Assembly (NCBI RefSeq): GCF_964019385.1
Contig: NC_088645.1
Coordinates: 17,848,180 to 17,912,179, forward strand
Length of the DNA: 64,000 bases
Reading direction: 5' to 3'
From: Sycon ciliatum
Taxonomy: Eukaryota > Porifera > Calcarea > Leucosolenida > Sycettidae
The translations under genes were made by a program, and so were the position numbers. This document shows, one piece after another, positions 22,590-31,842 of the stretch (the stretch's first letter is position 1; every line of letters begins with the position of its first letter). The notes under the pieces were generated by a model. It was not told where the DNA came from, made no database searches, and saw only the letters and a list, made by a program, of their open reading frames with translations.

Positions 22590-23726
22590 ATGGCTAGCCC
22601 AGATCACACTGAGCAGCTGGTGAGCGCCGAACAGGTCCATACACAGCTTCGCTCATTGCCTGGCATCGAACACAATGTTGTAGAAGTGCTGAGAACTCTA
22701 GCTCGTCTTGAAAGCCAACTTCAGGACCAGGAGAAACGATATCAACGAAGGATTAGTGAATTGAGCTCCGAACTATCCCAGCTGAGAGAGGACCTGGCCG
22801 ACACTCGCCTTTGCCAAAATTTGGACATCGGCAATGTTACGTGTGCGTCTTGTAAATCAAACTCCTCCGCCATTGCAGACCAAGAGAGAGAGCAAGAAAC
22901 AACCAGCCAGAGGCAGCGCCGAAATCGAAAGAAACGTAGTACAGGCACAGAAAGTCGTTCACAGTCCGCCGTACCCGTAGAGAGTTCACGACCCATTGAT
23001 CCCGAGATGGACCTGACTGGCAGTGTCAGATCCGACGTTGACAGCTCAAACAACAAGCCGTCCAACTCCCGTACACATGGTACACCCGGACCCAGCTCGG
23101 AGTTGACCCCGCCACGTGTGGATCGCTTGCCGAAATTTGAAGAGATGAGTGAGGATTCGGACGCCACATGGCGACTCATCACCTCCACCAAACCCACAGC
23201 GAAGAAGAGAGTCCTGTTTGTCGGAAATCTGATGCATGCAATTACTGCAGACCAGCTGAAGGAGTTCATCGCAGCAAGAGCAGCTGAGGCTGACCACAAT
23301 GTCCAAGTGTTTGACGTAAAAATATTTCAAAAAGAAAAATCCTCCACTGCGCGTATTGTTGCCAGTGCAGCGGACGAACCGTTTCTCAGCAACAAGCGCT
23401 TCTGGCCAAGGCCTGTGTACACAAGAGAGTGGAACTTCGATAAGTACACCCAGTCTGATGCCAGTGGAGATCAACAAACAGCGCAGAGCAGCACCACGAC
23501 CACCAACAGCAGCAGCAGCCGAACGGACGACAGTAAGAGCGGACACGGCGTGGATTGCGATATCCTAGATGACACCTGTGGAGCACCGGCCCGGACTCCA
23601 GGCCAGAAATCACGGGGCTATCAGCGTGACTCGCCGCCCGAGACGCAAGCTGCGAAGTTTAGTGTCACTGTTGGCAACGCATTTGCATCTCTAAGTCAGG
23701 ATGTGGATAATATATCTGTGCAATGA
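22590..23726 (+). CDS. Non-LTR retrotransposon ORF1 (RNA-binding protein)
   Basis: The first ATG in good context (GGTGGGATGG) opens a frame of 378 residues. An N-terminal segment rich in Leu, Glu and Arg heptads (EVLRTLARLESQLQDQEKR) predicts a coiled coil for trimer formation. The middle is low-complexity and Ser/Arg rich. From about residue 205 there is an RRM-like domain with VLFVGNL as RNP2, and FWPRPVYTREW, a motif common at the end of such domains in CR1/L2-type elements. The protein is expected to coat element RNA. Its TGA overlaps the ORF2 ATG as ATGA. Confidence 0.8.
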   Translation: MASPDHTEQLVSAEQVHTQLRSLPGIEHNVVEVLRTLARLESQLQDQEKRYQRRISELSSELSQLREDLADTRLCQNLDIGNVTCASCKSNSSAIADQEREQETTSQRQRRNRKKRSTGTESRSQSAVPVESSRPIDPEMDLTGSVRSDVDSSNNKPSNSRTHGTPGPSSELTPPRVDRLPKFEEMSEDSDATWRLITSTKPTAKKRVLFVGNLMHAITADQLKEFIAARAAEADHNVQVFDVKIFQKEKSSTARIVASAADEPFLSNKRFWPRPVYTREWNFDKYTQSDASGDQQTAQSSTTTTNSSSSRTDDSKSGHGVDCDILDDTCGAPARTPGQKSRGYQRDSPPETQAAKFSVTVGNAFASLSQDVDNISVQ

Positions 23727-26566
23727 CTGGAAGAAGATTAGGCAACGACCCTGCTGCTCATGAACTGAATATGCAAACGCAAACTCCAACAATTCGAATT
23801 TTACTGCTGAACATTAGGAGCCTGAGGAACAAAGTTGGAGAGCTGGCATGGCTTGCCGACCTTCACAGTCCTGACATCATCTGTGTCAACGAGACCTGGC
23901 TAGACGACACCGTGTCTGATGGAGAGATAGCTTTGGATGGCTTCAACATACTGCGCTCAGACAGAAAAGATCAGGCCGGTGGAGGAGTCTGCCTGTACTC
24001 CAAGGCATCCCTCCTGGTCAAGCCAAGAATGGACCTCACAGAATCGGCAATTGAGAGCTGCTGGGGAGAAATCCATTGCCAATCTGGAACTTGTTTGATA
24101 GGAACCATTTATCGACCTCCATCTGAGCCAGTTCGATACTGGGACTGCCTGGACGACCATCTCCATTCAGCTATAATGCCCGGGAAGAACGTGATTATTT
24201 GTGGCGACATCAACATAAACACCAATCCAACAGCACCTCCAGATCCACAGCTTCATTATCTATCTGACCTCGTGGCCAGCTACAGTTTATATCCCGGAGT
24301 TCACCAGCCGACTCGGTTCTCAGCAAACTCTGCACCAACCACACTGGATCAATTTTACAATACATTCGACCCTCTAAATATGGCTACTGTTATCCCCATC
24401 GCGTTCAGTGACCATGCAGCAGTTCTCAGTGAATTTCAACTCAGCCCAGTAAGAAGTACTGTAACTTCTGGGCTACGGCGACACTACCGAAACATAAATC
24501 ATGACCAGTTCAAGGCAGATTTGGTCCAACAGGATTTTTGTGAAATTGACGGAAGCCCAACTGTCATGTGGACTGAGTGGGCCAGCCGCTTTCTACAAGT
24601 GTTAGACAGACATGCTCCTCTTGCACCAAGCCCTCGACGCAAGAAAAAATCAGTACCATGGATGAACCGCCAGTTATTACACCTCTTGACCAAGCGCAAC
24701 CGGCTCCATAGGAGGTGGCTTAGTGATGGAACAGAACATTCCCACTCAGCTTTCAAGGCTGCCAGGCGGGAAGCTACCAGCTATAATAGGCAACAGAAAG
24801 AGACCTACTACCAATCCAAGTTTCGAGCTGCGTCTGGCAATACCAAACAGACATGGCACACGATCAAAGAATTGAGTGGTAAACATCGACAATCTCAGCC
24901 ACCTCAATGTTCTGTTGATGCCGTCCGAAACACCTTTGCAGAGATAGTAGAGGACGCCAGCCGCCCAGTGCATCTCTCATTTCCCTACGGGCCCGCCTCA
25001 AGCACTGATCTGACAGCCTTTGCGCCAGTGTCTATTGCCAGAGTGAGGAAGCTCCTCGAACGTTTAAATCCGGCCAAGTCCAGCGGTGATGATGATATTT
25101 CTGCAGCCCTTCTCCGCGCACATGCAGACATACTGGCGCCATCCCTGACTTTGATCTTTAACAAGTCCCTGAGAGAGGGCATATTTCCTGCCCAGATGAA
25201 AAGTGCTAGGATATCGCCACTCTTCAAAGGCGGAGATCCGAGCATGCCAAAGAATCATCGACCAGTGTCCTTGTTATCGATTGCATCCAAAGTGTTGGAA
25301 AGGATAGTCCACGAGCAACTCACACGATATCTAGTTCAGAGCAATTTATTCCCGCCAACTCAATTCGGCTACAGATCCCACCACTCTACATCCGACGCAC
25401 TAGTGCTAGCTGTGGAAGGTATCTGTGAGGCCCGTATGAACAGACTCAACACAGGTGTAGCCTTTGTTGATATGTCAAAGGCATTCGATAAAGTGAAACA
25501 TCAAACTCTTGTGCAAGATCTGTTCGAACTTGGCATCTGCGACACGGCACTCTGTTGGCTGGTGGATTACCTCTCTGATAGAGAACAGTACGTTCAGGTT
25601 GGCCAGACTAGAAGTCTCCCGTACACCAGTTACTCAGGTGTCCCCCAGGGGTCGGTACTGGGCCCACTGCTATTTATTGTCTATGCCCGCGGCATAGCAG
25701 AAGAACTATCACCGTTTAATGTGGGAGCAATCCAGTTTGCTGATGACATCTCTATACGATGTAGCAGGGAGTCTGCGGAAGCTGTTTCTGCACACCTTTC
25801 AGCTGCTGTTCAGCACCTGGCCACCTGGCTGAAGGGCCGTGGTTTAATTCTTAATGAAAGAAAGACACAGATATTGCCTATTCCCCCATCCCCATCTCAA
25901 GCACTTGAGCTGCATGTCATTTGTAATGGGCAGACGCTGCCTGTTGTGAAAACGGCCAAGTATCTTGGCCTACATTTCGACTCAGACATGAGCTGGAACA
26001 CCATGACAAGCCATGTTGCACGCCGCGTTGCCGCTAAGATTGGGCTACTAAATCGAAGTGCAGCATGTTTGCCTTTTTCTTGCCGTGTTCAGTTTTTCAG
26101 GTCCTTTATACTATCAGAATTTGACTATGCATCTGCTGCCTATGCCCCTTTCTTATCGTCTTATCAGGATAAGCGCCTAAATAGTTTGTTCAAACGTGCG
26201 GCTCGCTCGGTGTGCAGGGCAGCCCCTCGCACTCACACGGCTCCCTTACTTGAACGCATGAATGCCCATACCCTCAGCATATACACCCACATGCACATCC
26301 TTGTATTCATTTGGCGCTGCCTGAACAAATCTTCAAGTACTCTGTTTGCAAGCTTTTTCACCCGTAGTCCCTCTCTCCGAACACGAGGAGGGAACAGCAA
26401 GTTACTCATCATTCCTGTCTCCCCCACTGCATCCTCAGCTAAGCGCATTAGCCATGCTGGAGCTATCCTGTGGAACCAGCTCCCAGACACAGCACGCCTC
26501 GAAAGAAAGCGCTCCACTTTCAAATCGCTAAGCCTGGCCTTTCTGTTAGGCAGTACCGTCAACTAG
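23723..26566 (+). CDS. Non-LTR retrotransposon ORF2: AP endonuclease and reverse transcriptase
   Basis: 947 residues, uninterrupted. Residues about 20-240 form an AP-like endonuclease: LLLNIRSLRNK, CVNETWL, GTIYRPP, ICGDININT and SDHAAVL hold the usual Asn, Glu, Asp and His positions. Residues about 440-750 are reverse transcriptase: RPVSLLSIASKVLERI, FGYRSHHST, FVDMSKAFDKVKH, GVPQGSVLGPLLF and the catalytic FADD. The C-terminal region ends with the NQLPDTARL-type block of CR1/L2 elements. It overlaps ORF1 by four bases (ATGA), so translation probably depends on re-initiation. It nicks the target and primes cDNA synthesis from its own RNA. Confidence 0.92.
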   Translation: MTGRRLGNDPAAHELNMQTQTPTIRILLLNIRSLRNKVGELAWLADLHSPDIICVNETWLDDTVSDGEIALDGFNILRSDRKDQAGGGVCLYSKASLLVKPRMDLTESAIESCWGEIHCQSGTCLIGTIYRPPSEPVRYWDCLDDHLHSAIMPGKNVIICGDININTNPTAPPDPQLHYLSDLVASYSLYPGVHQPTRFSANSAPTTLDQFYNTFDPLNMATVIPIAFSDHAAVLSEFQLSPVRSTVTSGLRRHYRNINHDQFKADLVQQDFCEIDGSPTVMWTEWASRFLQVLDRHAPLAPSPRRKKKSVPWMNRQLLHLLTKRNRLHRRWLSDGTEHSHSAFKAARREATSYNRQQKETYYQSKFRAASGNTKQTWHTIKELSGKHRQSQPPQCSVDAVRNTFAEIVEDASRPVHLSFPYGPASSTDLTAFAPVSIARVRKLLERLNPAKSSGDDDISAALLRAHADILAPSLTLIFNKSLREGIFPAQMKSARISPLFKGGDPSMPKNHRPVSLLSIASKVLERIVHEQLTRYLVQSNLFPPTQFGYRSHHSTSDALVLAVEGICEARMNRLNTGVAFVDMSKAFDKVKHQTLVQDLFELGICDTALCWLVDYLSDREQYVQVGQTRSLPYTSYSGVPQGSVLGPLLFIVYARGIAEELSPFNVGAIQFADDISIRCSRESAEAVSAHLSAAVQHLATWLKGRGLILNERKTQILPIPPSPSQALELHVICNGQTLPVVKTAKYLGLHFDSDMSWNTMTSHVARRVAAKIGLLNRSAACLPFSCRVQFFRSFILSEFDYASAAYAPFLSSYQDKRLNSLFKRAARSVCRAAPRTHTAPLLERMNAHTLSIYTHMHILVFIWRCLNKSSSTLFASFFTRSPSLRTRGGNSKLLIIPVSPTASSAKRISHAGAILWNQLPDTARLERKRSTFKSLSLAFLLGSTVN

Positions 26567-26586
26567 GATGAACTCATCTGCTTCAC

Positions 26587-26634
<48 letters not shown>

Positions 26635-27214
26635 ACTCACTCACTCCTTTCTTCCCGGTTGCCGTGCTTGTGACTTTTTTTCCCCTGCTGCCGTGCTCAT
26701 ATTAGTTATCTAACTACAGCTGTATCTTCTTCTTGGTTCTGTTTGTCCGCTTATGATTATATTTTCTTTTCTCTTATTATCAGTGGGACCATTGTCATTA
26801 GGTTTAGGCCTGTTTTGGAACTCCACTTTAAATAAAGCCAAACAACAACAACAACATGCCAGTTTTGTATGTAAAAAAAACCTAAAATAATAGCAGTTTT
26901 GTCTTATTCGAACCCTTCAATATCTACCTTCACTGATGAGCTATGTACATGTATTAGCGGTCTGGAGGAATAAAGTAATATCGTCTACGGAAGTGTCCTC
27001 GCAGTGGTGATGGTTGTGTGCAGGCGGGTCTGAGTTGGCTGAGAGCGCAGTGTAGTTGTGGAGGTGATAATCAATAAATTCTTCAATGGCCGAGAGCTCT
27101 GTCACACCCTGTAATACTAATTTACAAACAACAGAATAACAATCCAATCATTATAAAAATATAATTTCAAGTTTGTTTATTAGAACTTCAAAGTACGTAA
27201 TATGTTATCGCATG

Positions 27215-27524
27215 TGTTTAGGTACCTCCTCCCGTACCTTTTCTAGCTGGCCTGCATGCACTTACACACTCACCTTTTGTCTCCTTTTGTTCCGTCGGCC
27301 TGGGTAGCTACTTGCGCGCCCATATTTGCCATAGCTACCCAGACCCTTTATCTTGCCGTTCAGACTTGATCTCTTCCTCTCTTTTCTCACTCTTCAATGT
27401 AGTCGTTTCGTTCGTCTTGGTCTCTTGTCTCGTCGTCTATAATAAATGTCGTTCCCCCAACCTACCTGTTCCCGTTGTAATGTCTGGATAATGTGTCGTC
27501 AGTCGTCCTGTTTCGAATTCAACA
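27215..27524 (+). repeat. 5' LTR of the TRIM-like element
   Basis: 310 bases starting TGTTTAGGTACCTCC. A possible polyadenylation signal AATAAA lies at about 27440 (AATAAATGTCG). Confidence 0.85.
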
Positions 27525-27525
27525 T

Positions 27526-27534
27526 TGGCGCCCG
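27526..27534 (+). promoter_or_regulatory. Primer-binding site
   Basis: TGGCGCCCG starts two bases after the LTR and is complementary to a tRNA 3' end (first nine bases as in the Lys-type primer sites of other retroelements). The following bases do not extend the match. Confidence 0.65.
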
Positions 27535-28155
27535 ATTATTGAGCGACCCACGACCCTGAGATCATCCCATGCCCAGCCGTCCTCAACCGCCATTCGTCTC
27601 GTCTATGTCAAATTGTCAACCTCGTCTCGTCCATGTCAGTCTCGTCTCTCCTGCGCCAACCTCGTTTCGTCTCTATCAACCTCGTCTCTCCTACGCCAAC
27701 CTCGTCTCGTCGTGTCGTTCAAGCCATGCAGCTCAGGTCAGCTACCTTTCTCTCTTTATTTTATTTGTATGCGTTCCTTCTTCGTCAAATTTATTTTCGT
27801 GAATTTTTTTGTGGTGTGTGCGCGCGCGTGTGTTCGTTAAACATTACCAAGTTAGGGGTCCGATCATGGTGAGCCACGCTCTAATTTTTGGATGTTTAGC
27901 AAAAGTGTAACTAGGCTGTATTAGCCGTGCAAAATACTAGTAATTCACGTTCCTCGTCAAACTCCAATAGTTATTACACACTATAAGTAGTACAGGAATG
28001 ATCTGTAGTGCATTTTTAGTAAACACTTTCGTGAGATCCGTGCGTGCGTGCAATATGTGTGTGTGTTTTTTCTCCTCCAGTCATTTTTTAAAATCTTTTT
28101 CTCTCTTTTTTTTCTCTCCGCGAGGACGCGGGATTTTTTTCATGGAGGGGTGGTA

Positions 28156-28464
28156 TGTTAGGTACCTCCTCCCGTACCTTTTCTAGCTGGCCTGCATGCA
28201 CTTACACACTCACCTTTTGTCTCCTTTTGTTCCGTTGGCCTGGGTAGCTACTTGCGCGCCCATATTTGCCATAGCCACCCAGACCCGTTATCTTGCCGTT
28301 CAGACTTGATCTCTTCCTCTCTTTTCTCACTCTTCAATGTAGTCGTTTCGTTCGTCTTGGTCTCTTGTCTCGTCGTCTATAATAAATGTCGTTCCCCCAA
28401 CCTACCTGTTCCCGTTGTAATGTCTGGATAATATGTCGTCAGTCGTCCTGTTTCGAATTCAACA
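28156..28464 (+). repeat. 3' LTR of the TRIM-like element
   Basis: 309 bases, about 98 percent identical to the 5' LTR, implying recent insertion. Confidence 0.85.
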
Positions 28465-29800
28465 CATGGTTGCGAGGGCCTTATGGCATATTATTGCCCG
28501 AGAGGTTAGGCCGAGGGCCGAGGGTTAACCTCCAGGGGCAATAATATGCCATAAGGCCCGCAGCTACCATTCGATAACAAATTTATCACATGGCCCACAG
28601 AGCAGACCATTGGGCTGCTGTTGAAACTAGCCTAAATGCCAGCACATTATCACCACAATGTACATGTACATGTATATTGATGTGGTATCATGATCAAATT
28701 TGAAAAATGAAGATATTTCTCCTACACCCTAATAAAAAGTCTTCTACAGGCCATCAGAGAGTATACAGTACTGAAAGACGGAGACAGAAAAAAGTGCCGG
28801 CACGGCATCGTCATAGCAATAGACATGACAACCACTATAAAACACAGCAGAATCATAACGTCAGTCGAAAAATTAAGAGTGCTACCACAAAGAGTTTCTA
28901 CATGTTTACATGTGTATCAGTAAGTCGTCAAATACAGCAATGCAAGTATTTGACGACTACCTGGTGTGTAATTCGGAGCACAATTTTTCTTCTTTTTTCA
29001 GCTAAAAATAGCTGTATTTTTCATTGCAAAACACTCCTGAATTGTTGTGTTTGTTGTTCAAGCAAAGGTGAAGGCAGAGGCCGCTCGAGGACAGCTGATC
29101 CGGGTAAGAGTTTCGCGTGGTATAGGAAGACCACACGCAGTGACTTTGCAAGGATCTGAAAACGCACGATTCTGAGTTGAATTTGTGTTATTTCAAATAA
29201 TTGTTTGTGATCACAATATCACATCGAGCAGAACTGAATCCTATCCACAAGCTTACCGACGGCCAGGCTGCCAACATGACTGGACAAATGATCCCTGCAA
29301 GCACCACACGGCAGAAGTCGGAGGCCATGTCCATTGCCGGGACGTCCATCTCCAAAAAGAATTCCATCTTCGTCTCGATGCTACACACTGCGACTTGTGG
29401 TAGAGAGTCGTAGATCTACAGTCTACAGAGTTGTATTCGCGCAATCGCTGAAATGAACTAATTTTTTCGGGCAAGTAAACTATTTTTTGCGGGCAATATT
29501 ATTGCCGCGCGGGAAAGGTGCTGATTCGCTGGAGTACAGGCAACAATCATGTGCCATGTGATAAAATGTATATAAGACTGCACTACAGAACAACCAGGAG
29601 CTGCATCAGCGCCTTGATACTAGAGGGTGGTGGCGTTCCTATGGATGCGGAAAACTCGGCTTGTAGCCGAGTGTCACGGGAAAAGTGATTTTTTCTTCTT
29701 TTTTTACTGAACAAAAAGGGCAATCAAGGCTTGTTTGCTGCTACTTAAAGTTTCCTGCGTCAGCATTATGAGACTGCATTATGAATGTTTGTTCACTTAC
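28465..29800. other. Gene B intron, duplicated non-coding part
   Basis: It holds the second half of the split hairpin, a 150-codon open frame also present in copy 1 (judged spurious), a palindrome GGGCAATATTATTGCC near 29490, and the SINE tail at 29610-29692. Confidence 0.5.
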
Positions 29801-30323
29801 CTTCTGATATCACAGTAATGTAGGGCTCATTACCATTAAGTGCCACTTTACAAGATACAGATCCAATGTGAAAGCGAAGATTTAACTGGTGCTTGAGGAT
29901 TTGGACAGAGATTATCAACTTAACTCGATCTACTACCAATCCACCAGACCTATATGATTCCTTGCTTGCGGTATGATGGGTAGGATTCCATTGCGTCCAA
30001 GGTGATTTTGAGTCAGTCCGTTCACTCGACTCTATCAGGAAAATACAGGTGCCTTGTGACTCGATTTTAATCTCCTTGATTACCATGTAACATTGTGGTG
30101 GATAATCGAAAGTCACATTGTATGCCACTGAAGGAACTAATGCAGTTCTTGGCATTAGTGAGGTACTAGTTACTGACGAATATCGTAATGTGCCATCATC
30201 ACTGGACAGTGGAAATGATCGACGACCTGTTGCAGTGCAAGGTGAGGTTTGCGTAAAACCTCTTGTGACATTCCAGCCGCTCACAAGCAGTAGTGTGGGA
30301 ATAACGTGTTTGATCAACAACAT
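29801..30323 (-). CDS. Gene B exon 2: signal peptide plus four-cysteine ectodomain
   Basis: The acceptor TTGTCTCACTTAG lies eight bases before ATG. The donor is GAAG/GTAAGTG, phase 1. The exon gives 174 residues: a leader with hydrophobic core VIPTLLLVSG, then an extracellular domain with cysteines at 29, 78, 93 and 158 and N-glycosylation sites at N18 and N69. It ends NEPYITVISEG. The four cysteines, the spacing of 15 between the middle two, and the closing EPYI(T/S)V(I/L)S motif are shared with gene A. I do not recognise the fold; a CUB-like beta sandwich is conceivable but unproven. It is predicted to be the ligand-facing part of a receptor with five EGF modules. Confidence 0.8.
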
Positions 30324-30419
30324 GTTCAGACCTAAGTGAGACAACATATCAAACGCAATGCCAAAGCCACTTGGTCACTGAAAGTGGCTCTGGGGATCAA
30401 GTAGGAAGAAACCTCCCGA

Positions 30420-30575
30420 AATTGATAGTATGGGTTTCCTTAGACTCAACGCCTTGGAACCAGTAAATTCCGCTGAACCTCGCTGAATTGATAGCATGGG
30501 TTTCCTTAGACTCGATACTTTGGAACCAGTCAATTCCGTTGAACCTCGCTGAATCGATAGTATGGTCTTACTTAG
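30420..30575. repeat. 66-bp tandem repeat, about 2.3 copies
   Basis: Units beginning GATAGTATGGGTTTCCTTAG recur at about 30426, 30492 and 30558 with few changes. They lie in the short first intron of gene B. Confidence 0.75.
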
Positions 30576-30725
30576 CTGCGCACCGTGGGCTATTTCGGCA
30601 TGCTATCTCTTTCGCTTTCACAGGAATGCGTTAGCCCAATACTCGTACATGTACTTGAAAGTCATCATGCATGTGAGTGTGAGTGACCTTCTAGATCGTA
30701 AACAGCACTCCAGGTGTATTCTTAC

Positions 30726-31150
30726 CTCACCGTGTTTGCGTTCGTCCTCTTCTCAGCTTTTCTTGATCTCCACACAGTTGTGAAGCCTGAAAGATGTAAA
30801 ACTTAGCTTTACTAAAGTTGAAAAGATAGACTTCGTTCGTCATCAACAACATGCAAATGTGCAACAAAATGAAGCGTCCTACAGGACTCATATCATTCAT
30901 TATTTCGGTAAATAACGGTGCACAAGCCAAAGCAGGAAGTTTATTTTTACCACGTCGCGTGCAATTCACCTAGGTACTATGTGGTTGACCAATATTCAAT
31001 CGGCAAGCAACGCGACCATGATTCGCGGCATGCACGACATGTTCACACACTCACATTTTGGAAGTACGAGCTGGCACAAAGTCAGAGTGTACCTTCCTCT
31101 TTTCACACAGCTAAAGTGATTTCAGGACGGAATCCGACAGCTGCTTGACC
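30726..31150 (-). promoter_or_regulatory. Gene B first (non-coding) exon and promoter region, inferred
   Basis: The donor CGGTGAG/GTAAGAAT at 30726 has the same upstream sequence (GAACGCAAAC) as the locus at 10607. Similarity to 10900-11170 continues through the next 400 bases. No in-frame ATG precedes the donor. The exon start was not located. Confidence 0.5.
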
Positions 31151-31239
31151 TGTACTTCTGTCTTCGGTCGTCTTCCACAGATGGAGAAGTCAGGTGTTAC
31201 AAAGATTTTGTCCAAATATGGAATCATATCGCCTTGAAT

Positions 31240-31842
31240 TCTACCGCAGCTAGTGCCATCGAAAGCAGCTTCGTCACATGCTTGGCATCCTTTATCCGAA
31301 AATCATCACAAACAACGATCTGTATAAGCTCACCAACACCGAGCCAATATCTGGAATTGCGAAGCGAGCTAGATGGCGGTTACTCGAGCACATTCCACGC
31401 CAACCAATCGGCACACCAGGGAACCAAGCAATGATGGCATACCTAACTGCAGAGGAAACAACTAAACACAGGAAGGGAGCACCTAGGTCCTGCCTGGTAA
31501 CCACCCTTCAGCGAGACTGCAAGCTAACTGCAGTTGAACTGGAGATGAATCGACACCTAGACGCGCTCCGGGACTTTGCGGCCGATCGAACGAGATGGGG
31601 CAACATCTGCTCGGCCATCATATGAACATAATTATGGACTGTCTTACGTGTGTGGACGGTGCTTGTGCTCACTACTATATCAGGGTCTACAGGCATCCGA
31701 AGCACTGATTGTATCTGTATTATTTTGTACTCAATGGATGCAACACTATAATCTCCACATCACCATGTTTTTATTTTTGTTTATGTTTTTCACTCCATTG
31801 TTGTGAGTTCCCCTTGGGAACGGATACGAGAATAATAATAAT
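31240..31842 (+). pseudogene. 3' fragment of an RTE-like non-LTR element
   Basis: The frame 31278-31625 resembles the end of RTE-like ORF2 proteins (for example RHMLGILYPKIITNNDLY and GIAKRARWRLLEHI). It is truncated at its 5' side and followed by a 3' UTR containing GAGTTCCCCTTGGGAACGG and an (ATA)n tail at 31829-31842. A matching 3' UTR piece lies in reverse at 48930-48965. Confidence 0.65.

Larger units (their letters stand above)
22501..26855 (+). mobile_element. Full-length two-ORF non-LTR retrotransposon (CR1/L2-like)
   Basis: Both ends are defined by the empty site in copy 1. The imperfect target duplications are ATGCGATTTTTGTGTGTAA (22482-22500) and ATGCCAGTTTTGTATGTAA (26856-26874). 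The element has a short 5' leader, ORF1, ORF2, a 3' UTR with a (TC)n microsatellite at 26588-26630 and a tail AATAAAGCCAAACAACAAC... of AAC repeats. Neither ORF has a stop or frameshift, so it may be recently active. Confidence 0.9.
22025..27085. mobile_element. Long-TIR element interrupted by a retrotransposon
   Basis: This is the duplicate of the element at 1198-1893. The left part ends at 22500 and the right part resumes at 26856. A G14 run at 22259-22272 corresponds to the one at 1441. Confidence 0.7.
27215..28464 (+). mobile_element. Small non-coding LTR retrotransposon (TRIM-like)
   Basis: Two LTRs of 310 and 309 bases (27215-27524 and 28156-28464) differ at about six positions. They begin TGTT and end AACA. 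The flanking 4-base duplication CATG (27211-27214, 28465-28468) is single-copy in the duplicate locus at 2033. Right after the first LTR is TGGCGCCCG, matching the primer site for the 3' end of a tRNA. A purine-rich ATGGAGGGGTGGTA precedes the second LTR. The 631-base interior has no gag or pol. It must have been mobilised by proteins of another element; the 4-bp duplication would suit a Ty3/gypsy-type helper. Confidence 0.9.
21363..30380. repeat. Segmental duplication, copy 2 (with two later insertions)
   Basis: It matches 536-3945 in order and orientation. The length difference is explained by the non-LTR element (22501-26855 plus its target duplication) and the LTR element (27215-28464 plus 4 bases). 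Both duplicated fold-back elements, the hairpin, the SINE tail (29610-29692) and the ectodomain exon are present. Confidence 0.9.

Noticed and set aside
27493..27840. 115-codon plus-strand frame in the small LTR element
   Set aside because: It spans the LTR boundary and a CT-rich repeat and has no gag, protease or polymerase similarity.
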